Part shown: in pieces, positions 54,738 to 64,000 of the stretch
Layout: each line of letters starts with the position of its first letter
How positions within the stretch are numbered: the first letter of the stretch is position 1
The notes under the pieces: model-generated
Databases searched by the model: none
Told to the model about the DNA's origin: nothing
What the model saw: only the letters and a program-made list of their open reading frames with translations
Position numbers and translations under genes: made by a program
Origin: Rubrobacter marinus
GTDB taxonomy: Bacteria; Actinomycetota; Rubrobacteria; Rubrobacterales; Rubrobacteraceae
NCBI RefSeq assembly: GCF_011492965.1
Contig: NZ_CP045122.1
Coordinates: 1 to 64,000 of the forward strand
Length of the DNA: 64,000 nt
Reading direction: 5' to 3'

Positions 54738-55205
54738 CCCGTTCCGATGCCTCCGGGGCGGGCAACCCCACCGAACGCTTCGCCTCGAGACCGCCGGTCT
54801 GTACGCCGCGGACGAGGAGGGGGCGTTCTCGGAGATGCAGGAGACCGCCCGGTGGCCGAAGCCGGCCACGTCGCTCACCACTACCGCAGGTGTTTGCGTA
54901 ACCTCGTCGATTCCTTTGAGGCCTATGCCCGGGCGCTAATGACGGCGACGCCCTGGTGGTGTGCGTCAACGCCTCTCGATCGTTGCCGTGGCATTCACCC
55001 AGGTTCAAGTACCCCGCTGCCCCGCTGTCCCTCGAGGGAACCCGACGGCGGGGTGGCCTGCTCGTAGGCGGCGACGAGCGTCGGCCCGCGAACTCTCTCT
55101 ATGCGCGGGAGGAGGGGAGCGCACCGTTGAGCTCCCTTGAGAGGCGCTAAGAACGCGATAATATGCTCGACTGAGACCGGGTCTTCTGGGCGGAGGCGGA
55201 CTGGT
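54738..55205. other. Intergenic with possible gene remnants
   Basis: Short protein-like snippets occur in different frames (ETAGLYAADEEGAFSEMQET; CLRNLVDSFEAYARALM), perhaps a decayed gene. Nothing complete is supportable. Confidence 0.35.
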
Positions 55206-55577
55206 TTGGTACGCGGGACGATAGTTCGGAAAGCACTTTTGCCCCTGCTGTTGGTGGTGGCGCTACTCCTCTGCCACGGGGCTTTCGGTCCCGCCGACCG
55301 GTTCTTCCTGAGCGGCTCGGGCCCCGCGGCGGGGCACTTGGCCATCGCGGGCTCCACCACGGATCAGGGGGGGACCGCGAACTCTGAGGCCCCGGACGAC
55401 TACTACGCCGTAGCCCTACTCCTAGCGGTGGGGGCGCTGTCGTGGGCGCGGCTCGCTCGCGCCCTCCCGGGCAGCCCGATCCGGGTGATGCGGGCGTTCG
55501 GACGCCGTCCTCGGCCCGCCGCCCCCCAACGCTCGCGCGGACCCACCGTCTTCCTTCTGCAGGTGATCCGGCTGTAA
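55206..55577 (+). CDS. Small two-helix protein with LQVIRL terminus, sortase-linked paralog
   Basis: TTG at 55206 follows GGAGG at nine bases. The 123-residue product has helix LLPLLLVVALLLCHGAFGPA, a polar loop (TTDQGGTANSEAPDDYYAVA), a second helix (VALLLAVGALSWARLARALP), and an Arg/Pro-rich tail ending TVFLLQVIRL. It matches the gene at 47274-47648 in layout and in the CHGA and LQVxRL motifs. A sortase gene follows downstream on the same strand. Unknown function, but the repeated linkage suggests a sortase-associated role. Confidence 0.6.
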   Translation: MVRGTIVRKALLPLLLVVALLLCHGAFGPADRFFLSGSGPAAGHLAIAGSTTDQGGTANSEAPDDYYAVALLLAVGALSWARLARALPGSPIRVMRAFGRRPRPAAPQRSRGPTVFLLQVIRL

Positions 55578-55919
55578 GGCTCCCCCTGCCTCCAGGAAGG
55601 AGGGGGTCGACGGAGAGGGGAGGCCTCCGCCTCGCGGCGAGCCGCGCGGGCACTCTCCGCAGGACGCGCACCTACCTCTCGCGCCGTCCGCTGCGCCGCT
55701 GCCCGCGAGGTCACCTCCGGCCCGCAGGGACCACGCGAGCACCCGGCCGGGTGCCGCTGCTGCGCCCCCTGTAGCGGGTTGTTTGCGCCCGCGAGGCACG
55801 GGGGCGCGGGCGGCTCGCGCCACCGACCCTCCCTTCACCGAGCGGGCCTCGCGATCGGGGCTCCGTTCGGTCGACCGAGGAGAACCGAGACCGGAATTGG
55901 GAGCGAGAAAGGGTTGCGC
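55578..55919. other. Intergenic, no supported gene
   Basis: GC-rich leader before the sortase gene. Frames here are shadows; a longer in-frame extension of the sortase exists but lacks membrane or sortase features. Confidence 0.4.
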
Positions 55920-56531
55920 ATGAGAAGTTTGCTGTTGGCCGCGTTGAGCGTGCTCCTTATGGCCAGCGGCGCGGTGCTGGTGGCCTACTTTGCGCTCGGC
56001 TTCAGCACCCGCTACACCGCTCAGGACGGGGCCGGCGCCGGGAGTTTCGACGTGCCCGTGCTGGAGAGCGCGGTGGATGCGCGGAGCACGTCCGTCGAAG
56101 GTCCGGAGGACAAGACGCTGAAGGTGACGGTCCCCGAGATGGCCCGCGTCAAGAACGCCGTGGTCCCCGACGCCGCCGGAGACGACCAGGAGGCGCTGAG
56201 AAACAACGTCGCGATACACCTCAAAGGGACGGGCTTTCCGTGGCAGGAGGGGGCGAACACCTACCTGGCCGGACACCGCCTGGGGTACCCGAACACCGAC
56301 TCCTTCCTCGCGTTCTGGGACCTCGACGCCCTGGAGAGAGGCGACGAGGTCTTCGTCGAGGACGCCGACGGCAACGAGTACAGGTACGAGGTCTTCAGGG
56401 AGGCGGTCGTCGAACCGACGAACCTTGAGGTGACCCGGCCCGTGCCGGGCAAGGACGTGCTCACGCTGCAATCTTGCACGCTGCCGGACTACTCCCAGCG
56501 CCTCATCGTCCAGGCCGAAAAGGTGGGTTAG
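55920..56531 (+). CDS. Class E-like sortase, near-paralog of the one at 46.3 kb
   Basis: ATG at 55920 opens MRSLLLAALSVLLMASGAVL, a membrane anchor; an alternative TTG lies two codons upstream. Catalytic residues are His in TYLAGHRLGYPN, Cys in VLTLQSCTLPDYS and Arg in QRLIVQAEKVG. The domain from VTVPEMARVKNAVVPDAAGD onward matches the 46.3-kb sortase closely, which points to duplication with its small LQVxRL-ending neighbour. VanW-family and transglutaminase genes follow on the same strand. Confidence 0.92.
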   Translation: MRSLLLAALSVLLMASGAVLVAYFALGFSTRYTAQDGAGAGSFDVPVLESAVDARSTSVEGPEDKTLKVTVPEMARVKNAVVPDAAGDDQEALRNNVAIHLKGTGFPWQEGANTYLAGHRLGYPNTDSFLAFWDLDALERGDEVFVEDADGNEYRYEVFREAVVEPTNLEVTRPVPGKDVLTLQSCTLPDYSQRLIVQAEKVG

Positions 56532-56614
56532 GGACGGCGATGCCGGGTGACCTCGAGTGGATCGAAAAAGTCGCGTCACCGCAACGAGTTCGGGAGTAGG
56601 GAGGAGGGTCGGAC

Positions 56615-58399
56615 GTGTGGAAGACCGAGGGCAGGCGGAGCAGCGAGAAGGCGACGGAGGGGTTCGGAAGCTTCACGGCGCGTCATCGGGGGAGCACGGC
56701 CGGGGCGCGCCGTGCTCGAGCGCGGCGGCTCCTAGCCCCCCTGATCGTGGGTTGCTGCGCCGTCGTGTCGGTGTTGGTCGCGGTGGACTACTGGGCCAAC
56801 GCCGGCGCGATCTACCGCGGCGTGTCGGTGGGGGGCGTGGACCTTGGCGGCAAGACGCCCGAAGAGGCCCGCGAGCTCCTCGAGGATCCGCGTCAAGGCG
56901 TGCTCCGGGAGATCGTGCTCCAGAGGGGCCCCGAGAGGTACTCCTTCGACGCGGATGAGGTCGGCGTCGCCCTCGACGCCGCCGGCACCGCCGACCGGGC
57001 GTACGCCGCGGGGAGGGAGGGAGGCGTTGCCCCACGACTCCTCGACCGGATGCTCGCGGCCCTCGGCGCCGCCGACGTGTCCCCGAAGGTGGATTACCGG
57101 CCCGAGGTCGCCCAGGCCGAGGTCGAGGATCTCGCCCGGCGGCTGGACGAAAACCCTAAGGAGGCCTCGGTCACGATCGAGGGCGCCACGGTCGGTGTCG
57201 TCGAGTCCCGGGAGGGCTACGAAGTGGACGTGCCCGGCACGATGGCCCGCCTCGCGGCGGCGGTGGGTGAGGGTGCCGCCGAGGTCAGGGTGGCGGGGGA
57301 GAAGCTGGAGCCGAAGGTCGACACCCCGGCCGCCGAGGAGGCCGCCGGGAGGGCCCGTACCGCCGTATCCGCGCCGCTGGTCTTCACGGCGGGGGGGGAG
57401 GAGTGGGCGCTACAACCCGACGAGGTAGGCCGGTCCCTCGACGCGACCCCCCGCGGGAGCGAGATCGCGGTCGAGATCGACCCCGAACGCCTCCGGGAGT
57501 CCCTTTCGGAGATGTACGCGGCTCTTACGGTCGAGCCGCGCGAAGCCGGCTACGAGCTCAACGGCGACGAGGTCGCAGTAACCGCGAGTCAGACAGGGAG
57601 GTCGGTCGACGAGGAGGCGCTCCTCGCGGACCTGACGAAGGGACTCTTCGAGCGCAAAAGCGAGTACGAGGTGCCAGTGGTCGTCGACGAGCCCGAGCTC
57701 ACCACCGCCCAGGCCGAAGAGCTCAAGCCGACCGAACTCCTCGGCGAGTACCGCACGAACTACGGACTGACGAGCGATAAGAGCGCGGAGAGGGTGGAGA
57801 ACCTCCAGATATCCTCGAACGCCATCGACGGTATGGTCCTGGCGCCGGGCGAAACGTTCTCCATGATCGAGAACGTCGCGGGGCTCGACTACAACGCCTC
57901 GAAGGTCATCGTCGACGGCAAGGAGACCCTGGCCGACGGAGGCGGGCTCTGCCAGGTCACCTCGACCCTGTACATGGCCGCCAACTACGCGGGCCTCGAC
58001 GTCACCGAGCGCAGCCCCCACTACGCTCAGCTCCCTTACATCCGGCCCGGCCTCGACGCCACCGTGTGGTTCGGCGACGAGAACGGGGCCGGCGCGCTCG
58101 ACATGAAGTTCCGGAATACCTCGGACGGTTACGTGCTCATCCGCGAGTACGTCTCCGACGACGGCTACATCTACGCCGAGGTCTGGGGACGACCCACGGG
58201 CAGGGAGGTCGAGATGGGCTCCAGGCGGGTCGCCTTGACCCCGTATTCCGCGACGTGGGTGACCCGCCAGAGGGTCACGGAGGACGGGGAGGTGATCTAC
58301 GACGGGGTTCTCCACAGAGACACCTACGGGGCCCTGGAGTCCGAGAGCGGGGAGATCATACCGATGGATGCCTTCGAACCCGCGCCGGTAAATCCGTAG
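56615..58399 (+). CDS. VanW-family wall protein with YoaR-like and G5-like parts
   Basis: GTG at 56615 follows GGGAGGAGGG. The 594-residue protein has a membrane anchor (LLAPLIVGCCAVVSVLVAVD), then repeats of the YoaR/PG-binding type (GVSVGGVDLGGKTPEEAREL and later NPKEASVTIEGATVGVVES). The VanW domain spans about residues 375-510 (TNYGLTSDKSAERVENLQIS; LAPGETFSMIENVAG; GGGLCQVTSTLYMAANYAGL). A C-terminal G5-like strand region follows (TRQRVTEDGEVIYDG). Members are thought to bind or remodel peptidoglycan; VanW itself accompanies vancomycin resistance clusters without a settled role. Intact frame. Confidence 0.88.
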   Translation: MWKTEGRRSSEKATEGFGSFTARHRGSTAGARRARARRLLAPLIVGCCAVVSVLVAVDYWANAGAIYRGVSVGGVDLGGKTPEEARELLEDPRQGVLREIVLQRGPERYSFDADEVGVALDAAGTADRAYAAGREGGVAPRLLDRMLAALGAADVSPKVDYRPEVAQAEVEDLARRLDENPKEASVTIEGATVGVVESREGYEVDVPGTMARLAAAVGEGAAEVRVAGEKLEPKVDTPAAEEAAGRARTAVSAPLVFTAGGEEWALQPDEVGRSLDATPRGSEIAVEIDPERLRESLSEMYAALTVEPREAGYELNGDEVAVTASQTGRSVDEEALLADLTKGLFERKSEYEVPVVVDEPELTTAQAEELKPTELLGEYRTNYGLTSDKSAERVENLQISSNAIDGMVLAPGETFSMIENVAGLDYNASKVIVDGKETLADGGGLCQVTSTLYMAANYAGLDVTERSPHYAQLPYIRPGLDATVWFGDENGAGALDMKFRNTSDGYVLIREYVSDDGYIYAEVWGRPTGREVEMGSRRVALTPYSATWVTRQRVTEDGEVIYDGVLHRDTYGALESESGEIIPMDAFEPAPVNP

Positions 58400-58610
58400 A
58401 GCCGAGGGGAGTTTCGTATCCGATGGGGAAGTCCGGGAGCAGCTATGGAGGGCGTCGGATACCGGGGTCGTCGTGCTTCTTCCCGTCCCGCGGGGCTGCA
58501 GGCGGCCACCGGGGGTGGCCCGTCGGCCGCAGGCACCATCGGGGTGGATCCCCGCGCCGGGCGCCCGGTGGCGGGGAACCCTTGGGCGAGTCGGCGGGGG
58601 AGAGCGGGTA

Positions 58611-60837
58611 GTGGGTCACCCTTGGGCGAGGGCGCCGCTCTACGTCGCCGGACTCGCCACCGCCGCTGCCTTCTCCACCCTGTTCGCCGGAGGGGCTTTA
58701 CCGGTGCTCTTGGGAGCCGCGATCGTCGGCCTGCTCGCGGGCTCCTCCGGCAGGTTCAGATTCGTGCTCGTCTTGCCCGCCACCTTCCTGTACACGCTGC
58801 TCTCCGTCTACGGGCGCCTCCCCCTCTCGCCGGAGGGTTGGAGGAAGCTGGCGTCGCGCGTCGCGCGGGACGCGTACGAGGCGGCCGGCACCATGAATGC
58901 CGAGGTGCCCCCCTACGAGCCGGAGGCGGGTTTGCTGTTCATCCTCGTACCGGTGGTGATGATCCTCTTGGCCCTCGCGACCTCGGCCACGCTCTATGAG
59001 GGGAGCCCCGTCCTCTCGATCGCGACGCTGGGCCTCGCCATCGGCCTCGTCGGCACCGCCAACCGGGAGGCAGGGGTAGGGCCCTTCTTCGCCCTCTTTC
59101 TCGCCTCGGGTGTGGCCCTCCTGATGCTCGCCTCGTCCCCGAGGCCCGGGGACGAAGGGTCCGGGGACGAGGCGAGCCGGCTTCGACCGGCGGGCTTGAT
59201 CGCGGGGGCCGTCGTGGTCGGGGTGGTGCTCGCGCTGCCCAGCACCCCGCTGGCCGGGGCGGCGATACGCCCGGCGCTGATCGATTGGACGCAGATCGGG
59301 ACCGGCACCACCTCTCGCCTCGCGGTGGAGGCGGACGTCGGCAACTACCTGAACGCCGGGCGCGAGAACGAGCTGCTCAGGGTGAGGAGCGAGGAGCCGC
59401 TCCTGTGGCGCGGCGGTACCCTGGATTACTTCGACGGCGCGCGGTGGTCGAGCAGGGTCCGCCCAGGGGAGGACGACGGCCGGGAGGTCGCGCAAGGGGT
59501 GGAGACCCGCATCGTCGAGCAGCGCTTCGAGGTGCTGAACGCCGAAACCGAGGCCGTCTTCGGAGGGTACCGCATGGCCTCGGTCTCCCTGCCCGACGCC
59601 GAACAACGCCCCGACGGCTCCTGGGTTTCGGACGAGACCCTCTCCGGCGGCTCCCGCTACCGGGTCCTCTCGCTGGTCCCTCAACCGACCGAGCGGCAGC
59701 TCGAGGAGGCCGGCATCGACTACCCGGCCGCCGTGCGCGAGAGGTTCCTCCAGCTCCCGCGCGGCCTGCCGGGGGAGGTGGAGGACACGGCCGGGAAGAT
59801 TCGCGAGGACTACAGCCTCGAGGACGCGACGCCTTACGAGAAAGCCCGGGCGATCGAGCGCTACCTGCTCTACGACGGCGGCTTCGCCTACAACCTCGAC
59901 GTGGACTACGGGCGGGCGGACAGGGCCCTCGAGGAGTTCCTCGGCGACGGCAGAGAGGGCTTCTGCGTGCAGTTCGCGACGTCCATGACGCTGCTCTCGC
60001 GCGAGCTCGGGGTTCCCTCGCGGCTCGTGTACGGCGCCAGGACGGGGGAGGAGGTCGGGCCCGACGAGTACGTGGTGCGGGGGAGAACATGCACACGTGG
60101 GTGGAGATCTACTTCCCCGAGGTCGGCTGGTACCCTTCGACCCCACGCCGGGCTTCGGCGTCCCCTCCGTCATGGAGGCGAACGCGCCCGGTCCCACGGG
60201 CGCCTCGGGCACCGCGAGTCCCGGCGCGCCGGTACCTCCCGACGTCGATCGGGGCGCCGGGCGCGTCGACGAGCCCGAGCCGGACGGGCGCGGGGCGTCC
60301 CGGGAGCCTAAGGGTGGTTCGGAGACGAGCCCTGGCGCTCGCGGGTTTACCGCCGGTGGGGTACTCGTCGCCCTGCTATCCCTCGTCCTGTTCGCAGGAG
60401 GTGTGCCGATTCTCAAGCGGGCGCTCGCAGCGCGCAACACGCCCGAGGCCCTCTACAGGGACCTCGCGAGCCGCCTCCGGGATGCGACGTTGCCCACCAC
60501 GCCGGGCTGGTACGGCGGGGACGAGCGGGCCCTGACCCCCACCGAGCGCCTGGTCGGGGCCGCGAAGGCGCTAGGCTTGAGGACCGAGCCGTTCGGGGAG
60601 TTTGCCCGGGTCTACTCCGAGCGTCTGTACTCGACCCGGTCGGGGACGGAGATCGTCCGACCCTACGAGGACGCCCTGCGGGAGTTCCGGAGGTTGCCGC
60701 GGTGGAGGCGCTTTCTGGGGGCGATCAATCCCACGTCCGTACTGCTACCACTGAAGCGAAAGCTGGCGAGGAGGGCGTCGCGGGCGCATCCTACGACGCC
60801 CCCGGAGGTAGCGCGCCGACGGCGCTCAGGACGATAA
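58611..60837 (+). CDS. TgpA-like membrane transglutaminase (two frameshifts)
   Basis: GTG at 58611 has a GGGGGAGAGC site. The N-terminal third has about six helices (VAGLATAAAFSTLFAGGALP; LLFILVPVVMILLALATSAT). Then comes an extracytoplasmic transglutaminase-like domain with Cys in GREGFCVQFATSMTLLSREL, His in MHTWVEIYFPEVGW and Asp in FDPTPGFG. The frame is broken at the G-run 60079-60083 and at TT 60136-60137, each one base short; correction restores GENMHTWV and WYPFDPTPG. A further helix (GVLVALLSLVLFAGGVPILK) and a DUF4129-like cytoplasmic tail (LTPTERLVGAAKALGLRTEP) complete the usual TgpA layout. Likely cross-links or processes surface proteins. Confidence 0.85.
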
Positions 60838-61522
60838 GCAGCACGGTGAACGAGTTGAAGGTCGCGTGCGCCACGAAGGGCGAGAGGAGGCTTCCCGTCC
60901 TCCTGTAGAGCAGGCAGAGCACCACTGCCAACAGGAAGATCGCGGGAAATATGACCGCGGATTGGTGGAGCGCGGCGAAGACGGCCGACGAGAGGAGCGC
61001 CGCCCCCAGGAAAGAGAACCGATCCGCGAAGCGGGCGGAGCCCTCCGTCCCGCCCCCCGTCCTGCGGGAGAAGAAGGCTCCCAGGCGGTACAGGCCGCCG
61101 AAGATGGCGCCACGAAAGACAAACTCCTCCACGGCGGGCCCGAAGAGCACGATCACGAGCAAGGCGGCCCCTATCGCGGCGAGCGGGCTCTCCTGCACCC
61201 AGCCTTGCAAGCCCCCCAGCAGCATCTGCTGGGCCTCGTTCTCGGCCGAGTACCCCAGAGACTCCAGCACGAGCGCGCTCAACCCCCCGATCACGAGGCT
61301 ACCAACCACCACCCCGAGGCCCACCAGGAATCCGATCCCGACCGCCGCGACGAGTCCGCCTTTGGGCCTCGAGATGCCGAGGCCCCTCAAGGAGTAGCCG
61401 GCCCCTGCCCCGAGCCTGCGGGCCACGAAGACCCCCGCCCAGAACAAACCTACCGTCAACACGATCAGCACGACGTTCTGCGCCACCACCGATAGCAGCA
61501 GCACGGCCGGATCTTCGATCAT
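60791..61522 (-). CDS. CPBP/CAAX-type intramembrane metalloprotease
   Basis: ATG at 61520-61522 (MIEDPAVLLLSVVAQNVVLI) is preferred over an upstream start that adds a charged tail. Eight membrane segments. The three active-site motifs are present: EEFVFRGAIFG, FAALHQ and HATFN. In bacteria this family (formerly Abi) is linked to bacteriocin self-immunity and protein processing. It overlaps the convergent TgpA-like gene by 47 bases. Confidence 0.85.
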   Translation of the reverse strand: MIEDPAVLLLSVVAQNVVLIVLTVGLFWAGVFVARRLGAGAGYSLRGLGISRPKGGLVAAVGIGFLVGLGVVVGSLVIGGLSALVLESLGYSAENEAQQMLLGGLQGWVQESPLAAIGAALLVIVLFGPAVEEFVFRGAIFGGLYRLGAFFSRRTGGGTEGSARFADRFSFLGAALLSSAVFAALHQSAVIFPAIFLLAVVLCLLYRRTGSLLSPFVAHATFNSFTVLLIVLSAVGALPPGAS

Positions 61523-62121
61523 TCTCGCCCCCTGGTGATTGCGCCCTGTTCGACCGGACGCGTCCGTCTCGTCGTCATGCCTTCTCCCGACCAAGCTTCT
61601 CGCGACGCAAGAAGAACGGGGCCCCGTCCCGTTTCACGACCGCGGCCCCGTGCACGCCCCCCAGGCACGTATCGTGCTGCCCACTGTCCTGTCCGATGGT
61701 CGCTCCGAACTCCGAGTATACCGCCGTGTACCGGTTATCCTGGGGCCCGCGCTCCCCGTCGAACTACGGCGGATCTGAGGCGGAAAAGGAGGCGCCCGAT
61801 ACCGGTACGCCCCACCCTTGCTCGGAGAGGTCACGGCGAAACCGTGAAGGCTTCGACGCGACCGTTCCCTCGGGCCGGCGGAATGTCACCGAGGGTGGCA
61901 GAAGAATCCGCCCGAGAAGCCGCGGCGTCGCGATCCGCGAGCGCCGAGGCCCATGGTACGCGACCGCGAGAGGTCGCATAGGATCTCGAACGCCGCTTCC
62001 GTGGGAACGCCCCCGACGCCGCCATCTCGCCGGCGTCGCCCGCGTCGCCCCGGTACGGCGGCATAACCTTACCCCCCCACGGTTCCGATTCGTGAAAAGC
62101 TTTTTAAACTCCCAGCGTTTC
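61523..62121. other. 599-base intergenic region, no supported gene
   Basis: Upstream region shared by the leftward CPBP gene and the rightward sulfatase gene. Only Arg-rich shadow frames occur. An AT-rich stretch just before 62122 (AAAAGCTTTTTAAACT) is the likely promoter. Confidence 0.45.
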
Positions 62122-64000
62122 ATGAGAGGACATGACGACAATACGCGTACGGCGAGGGAAGCCCGTTTCCTTATGGGGGGGCACGACTGGGTCTACCTGC
62201 TCGGCCTTCTGGTCCCCTTCGTCGTCTACGACCTGGCGTTGAAGGCCTCCCTCATCGCGGCCCTGCCCGAGAGGCCGAACCCCGCTGGCTGGCTCGGGCT
62301 TATGCGCTCGGACCTCTTGTTCGGCCTCGCGTACGCCTGCCTGTGGGTGGGCCTCTTCGCGGTTGCGAGGAGGGGTCCTTTTAGGCGCGTCGTCGTGGTC
62401 CTCTTCCACCTCGTCACGATCCTCGTGGCGCTGGTCGTCACGGGCGTCTACCGGTACTTCAGGACGACCGGCTCGATGCCGGACCTCGACCTCGTCCTCG
62501 CCTCGCTCTCTTCGCCGAAGGTGACCGGGGGCGCCGTCGCGAGCGCGTCTTCGCCCGGGCTTTTGGCGGTCCTGGGCATCGCCCTCCTCTACGCGCTCGT
62601 TGGGCCCTGGCTCCTGAAGCGTCTCTTGGTTTCTTGGGGCGAGCGGCCCAGCCCGGGACGCGGCGTCGCCGCAGCGGGGGTGCCGTGGCTCGGTGTCTTC
62701 GGATTGTTTCTGGCGTCCTACGCCCTGTTCTCCTTTTCGCTCTTTCCCGGCGGGCCGCCGGAGGCGGGGAAGGCCTTCGCCCGCGACGCGATCGTCAGCG
62801 TGGCGATGACCGGGGCGGAGGAGACGACCGCGGAGGAGGAGACGACGAGGGGCGACGGAACGGTCGCCACGGAGCAGCCGCCGCCGGACGCGAGCCTCCT
62901 GGCCACGGGCCTCGAGCGGCGCAACGTGGTGTTCGTGCACCTGGAGTCCACCCGGGCTCGCTCGGTGACACCCTACAACGAGGAGCTGGAGACCACGCCG
63001 TTCATGGACGAGCTGGCGAAGGGGAGCATCTTTGCCGAGAACGCCCGCGCGGTCGTCCCGCACACCTCCAACGCCCTCGTCGCCACGATGTGCGGCATCG
63101 ATCCCCCCACGACCCCGGAGGGGACGGACTCGTTGGGGGATCGCATCCCGGCGACTTGCCTGCCGCAGCTCCTGAAGGATCAGGGGTACGACTCCGTCTA
63201 CTTCACCTCCTCGGTGCAGACCTTCGAGCGGCGCCCCGAGGTCGTGAAGAACATGGGTTATGAGGAGTTTTACCCCGTCGAGACGATGGACAAGGAGGGC
63301 TTCGAGAAGGCCAACTACTTCGGCTACGAGGACGACATCATGCTCGAGCCGAGCCGGAGGTGGCTCGAGGGCCAGAAGAAGACGGGCGCGCCCTTCGTCG
63401 CGGCCTACGAGACGATAACGCCCCACCACGACTACCAGGCCCCGGACCGCTACGGGATAGAAGATTTCGCCGAGGACGAGGAGCTGAACCGCTACCAGAA
63501 CAGCGTCCGCTACGTCGACTTCTTCCTGAAAAACCTCTTCGATCAGTACAAGGAGATGGGGCTCTACGAGGACACGGTCTTCGTCCTCTACGGCGACCAC
63601 GGCGAGGGCTTCGGCGAGCACGGCCGTCGCCAGCACGACAACGCGATCTACGACGAGGGGCTCAGGATCCCGCTGATGATCGTCGATCCGAGGCGGGCGG
63701 GGGAGCGCGTAGAGACCCCGGTGAACCAACCGGACGTCCTGCCGACGGTGACCGACATGCTCGGCTACCGCATCCGGGGCGGCGACTACGACGGCTCCTC
63801 GCTCCTGAGACCCCTCCCCGAGGACCGCACCGTGATGAGCAGTTGCTGGAACGAGGACGGGTGCCTCGCGAGCATCAAGGGCGACGTAAAGTACATCCAC
63901 CACTTCGGCGACAAGCCCGACGAGGTCTACGACCTCTCCGAGGACCCGCTGGAGAAGGACAACCTCGCCGAAGAACGGCCCGAGGTGGCACGCGAGAGGC
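62122..64000 (+). CDS. Membrane sulfatase/LtaS-like alkaline phosphatase superfamily protein, 3' end beyond window
   Basis: The plus-strand frame from ATG 62122 is open to the window edge (626 codons); a downstream ATG at 62173 with GAGGGAA before it is an alternative start. Four to five membrane helices come first (WVYLLGLLVPFVVYDLALKA; VVVVLFHLVTILVALVVTGV; LAVLGIALLYALVGPWLLKR). The extracellular enzyme follows: NVVFVHLESTRARSV with the metal-binding Glu, the probable nucleophile Thr in VVPHTSNALVATMCG, ITPHHDY, and VFVLYGDHGEGFGEHGRRQH. This is the LtaS/phosphoglycerol transferase group rather than a soluble sulfatase. It could add phosphoglycerol or a similar group to an envelope polymer. 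Confidence 0.88.
   Translation, partial: MRGHDDNTRTAREARFLMGGHDWVYLLGLLVPFVVYDLALKASLIAALPERPNPAGWLGLMRSDLLFGLAYACLWVGLFAVARRGPFRRVVVVLFHLVTILVALVVTGVYRYFRTTGSMPDLDLVLASLSSPKVTGGAVASASSPGLLAVLGIALLYALVGPWLLKRLLVSWGERPSPGRGVAAAGVPWLGVFGLFLASYALFSFSLFPGGPPEAGKAFARDAIVSVAMTGAEETTAEEETTRGDGTVATEQPPPDASLLATGLERRNVVFVHLESTRARSVTPYNEELETTPFMDELAKGSIFAENARAVVPHTSNALVATMCGIDPPTTPEGTDSLGDRIPATCLPQLLKDQGYDSVYFTSSVQTFERRPEVVKNMGYEEFYPVETMDKEGFEKANYFGYEDDIMLEPSRRWLEGQKKTGAPFVAAYETITPHHDYQAPDRYGIEDFAEDEELNRYQNSVRYVDFFLKNLFDQYKEMGLYEDTVFVLYGDHGEGFGEHGRRQHDNAIYDEGLRIPLMIVDPRRAGERVETPVNQPDVLPTVTDMLGYRIRGGDYDGSSLLRPLPEDRTVMSSCWNEDGCLASIKGDVKYIHHFGDKPDEVYDLSEDPLEKDNLAEERPEVARER

Noticed and set aside
62104..63903. 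599-residue minus-strand open frame
   Set aside because: It is the antisense shadow of the plus-strand sulfatase gene, which has clear enzymatic motifs. The minus frame is long because both share the same codon register in GC-rich DNA.
1..64000. Transposases, integrases, IS ends, tRNA or rRNA genes
   Set aside because: I saw no DDE or recombinase signatures, no terminal inverted repeats flanking a gene, and no convincing tRNA T-loop; a dedicated scan could still find a small RNA.

Overview
This 64-kb window is high-GC DNA that looks like part of a large conjugative plasmid, or an integrated plasmid-like element, of an actinobacterium. The GC content, frequent GTG/TTG starts, class E-type sortases, LPxTG protein and monoderm-type conjugation genes fit that phylum. 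A Rubrobacter-like host is my inference from overall protein flavour; no rRNA or other taxonomic marker is present. Direct evidence for a replicon is a tandem 22-bp iteron array followed by a Rep gene (27.6-29.6 kb), two ParA-type partition loci (35.4-38.8 kb) with a pair of near-identical 20-bp palindromes, a VapBC-like toxin-antitoxin pair and a type IV secretion operon.

Layout. 1-18.3 kb (minus strand): one long, tightly packed conjugation operon. It encodes, in transcription order, a winged-helix protein, a VirD4-type coupling protein, a VirB2-like pilin, a PrgI-VirB4 ATPase carrying a ParA/MinD-like C-terminal domain, a single-pass membrane protein, a proline-rich exported protein of about 1400 residues, an LPDTG surface protein, a cell-wall hydrolase with four enzymatic domains, and a VirB8-like protein cut by the window edge. 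Upstream, 18.6-18.9 kb holds a long hairpin and a cluster of TTGCCCA repeats that could be oriT or an operator. 19-27 kb: a J-domain chaperone, a GAF/LuxR regulator, a three-gene regulatory set (XRE repressor, ImmA/IrrE protease, membrane protein), and a divergent SDR plus glycosyltransferase pair. 27.6-42.2 kb: the replication origin and Rep, a diguanylate cyclase, a sigma-70 factor, toxin-antitoxin, the ParA/RHH and ParAB loci, a retropepsin-like protein and an orphan ATP synthase subunit a. 42.2-64 kb: an envelope island with four class E-like sortases, Lgt, NlpC/P60 and M23 hydrolases, a VanW-family protein, a TgpA-like transglutaminase, a CPBP protease, a TetR unit, a glutaredoxin-like gene with an in-frame TGA at the first redox Cys, and an LtaS-like sulfatase running off the right edge.

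How the parts fit. The conjugation operon supplies coupling, ATPase and pilus-like functions, and its large hydrolase would open the thick wall for the channel. The sortases, Lgt and wall enzymes would anchor and mature surface proteins such as the LPDTG protein. Rep with the iterons, and the Par loci, would keep the replicon.

Caveat. Many obvious genes carry single-base frameshifts, and every case I could reconstruct base by base is one missing base in a short homopolymer. Other long genes are intact. I read this mostly as sequence error, and such genes are annotated over their inferred full span.
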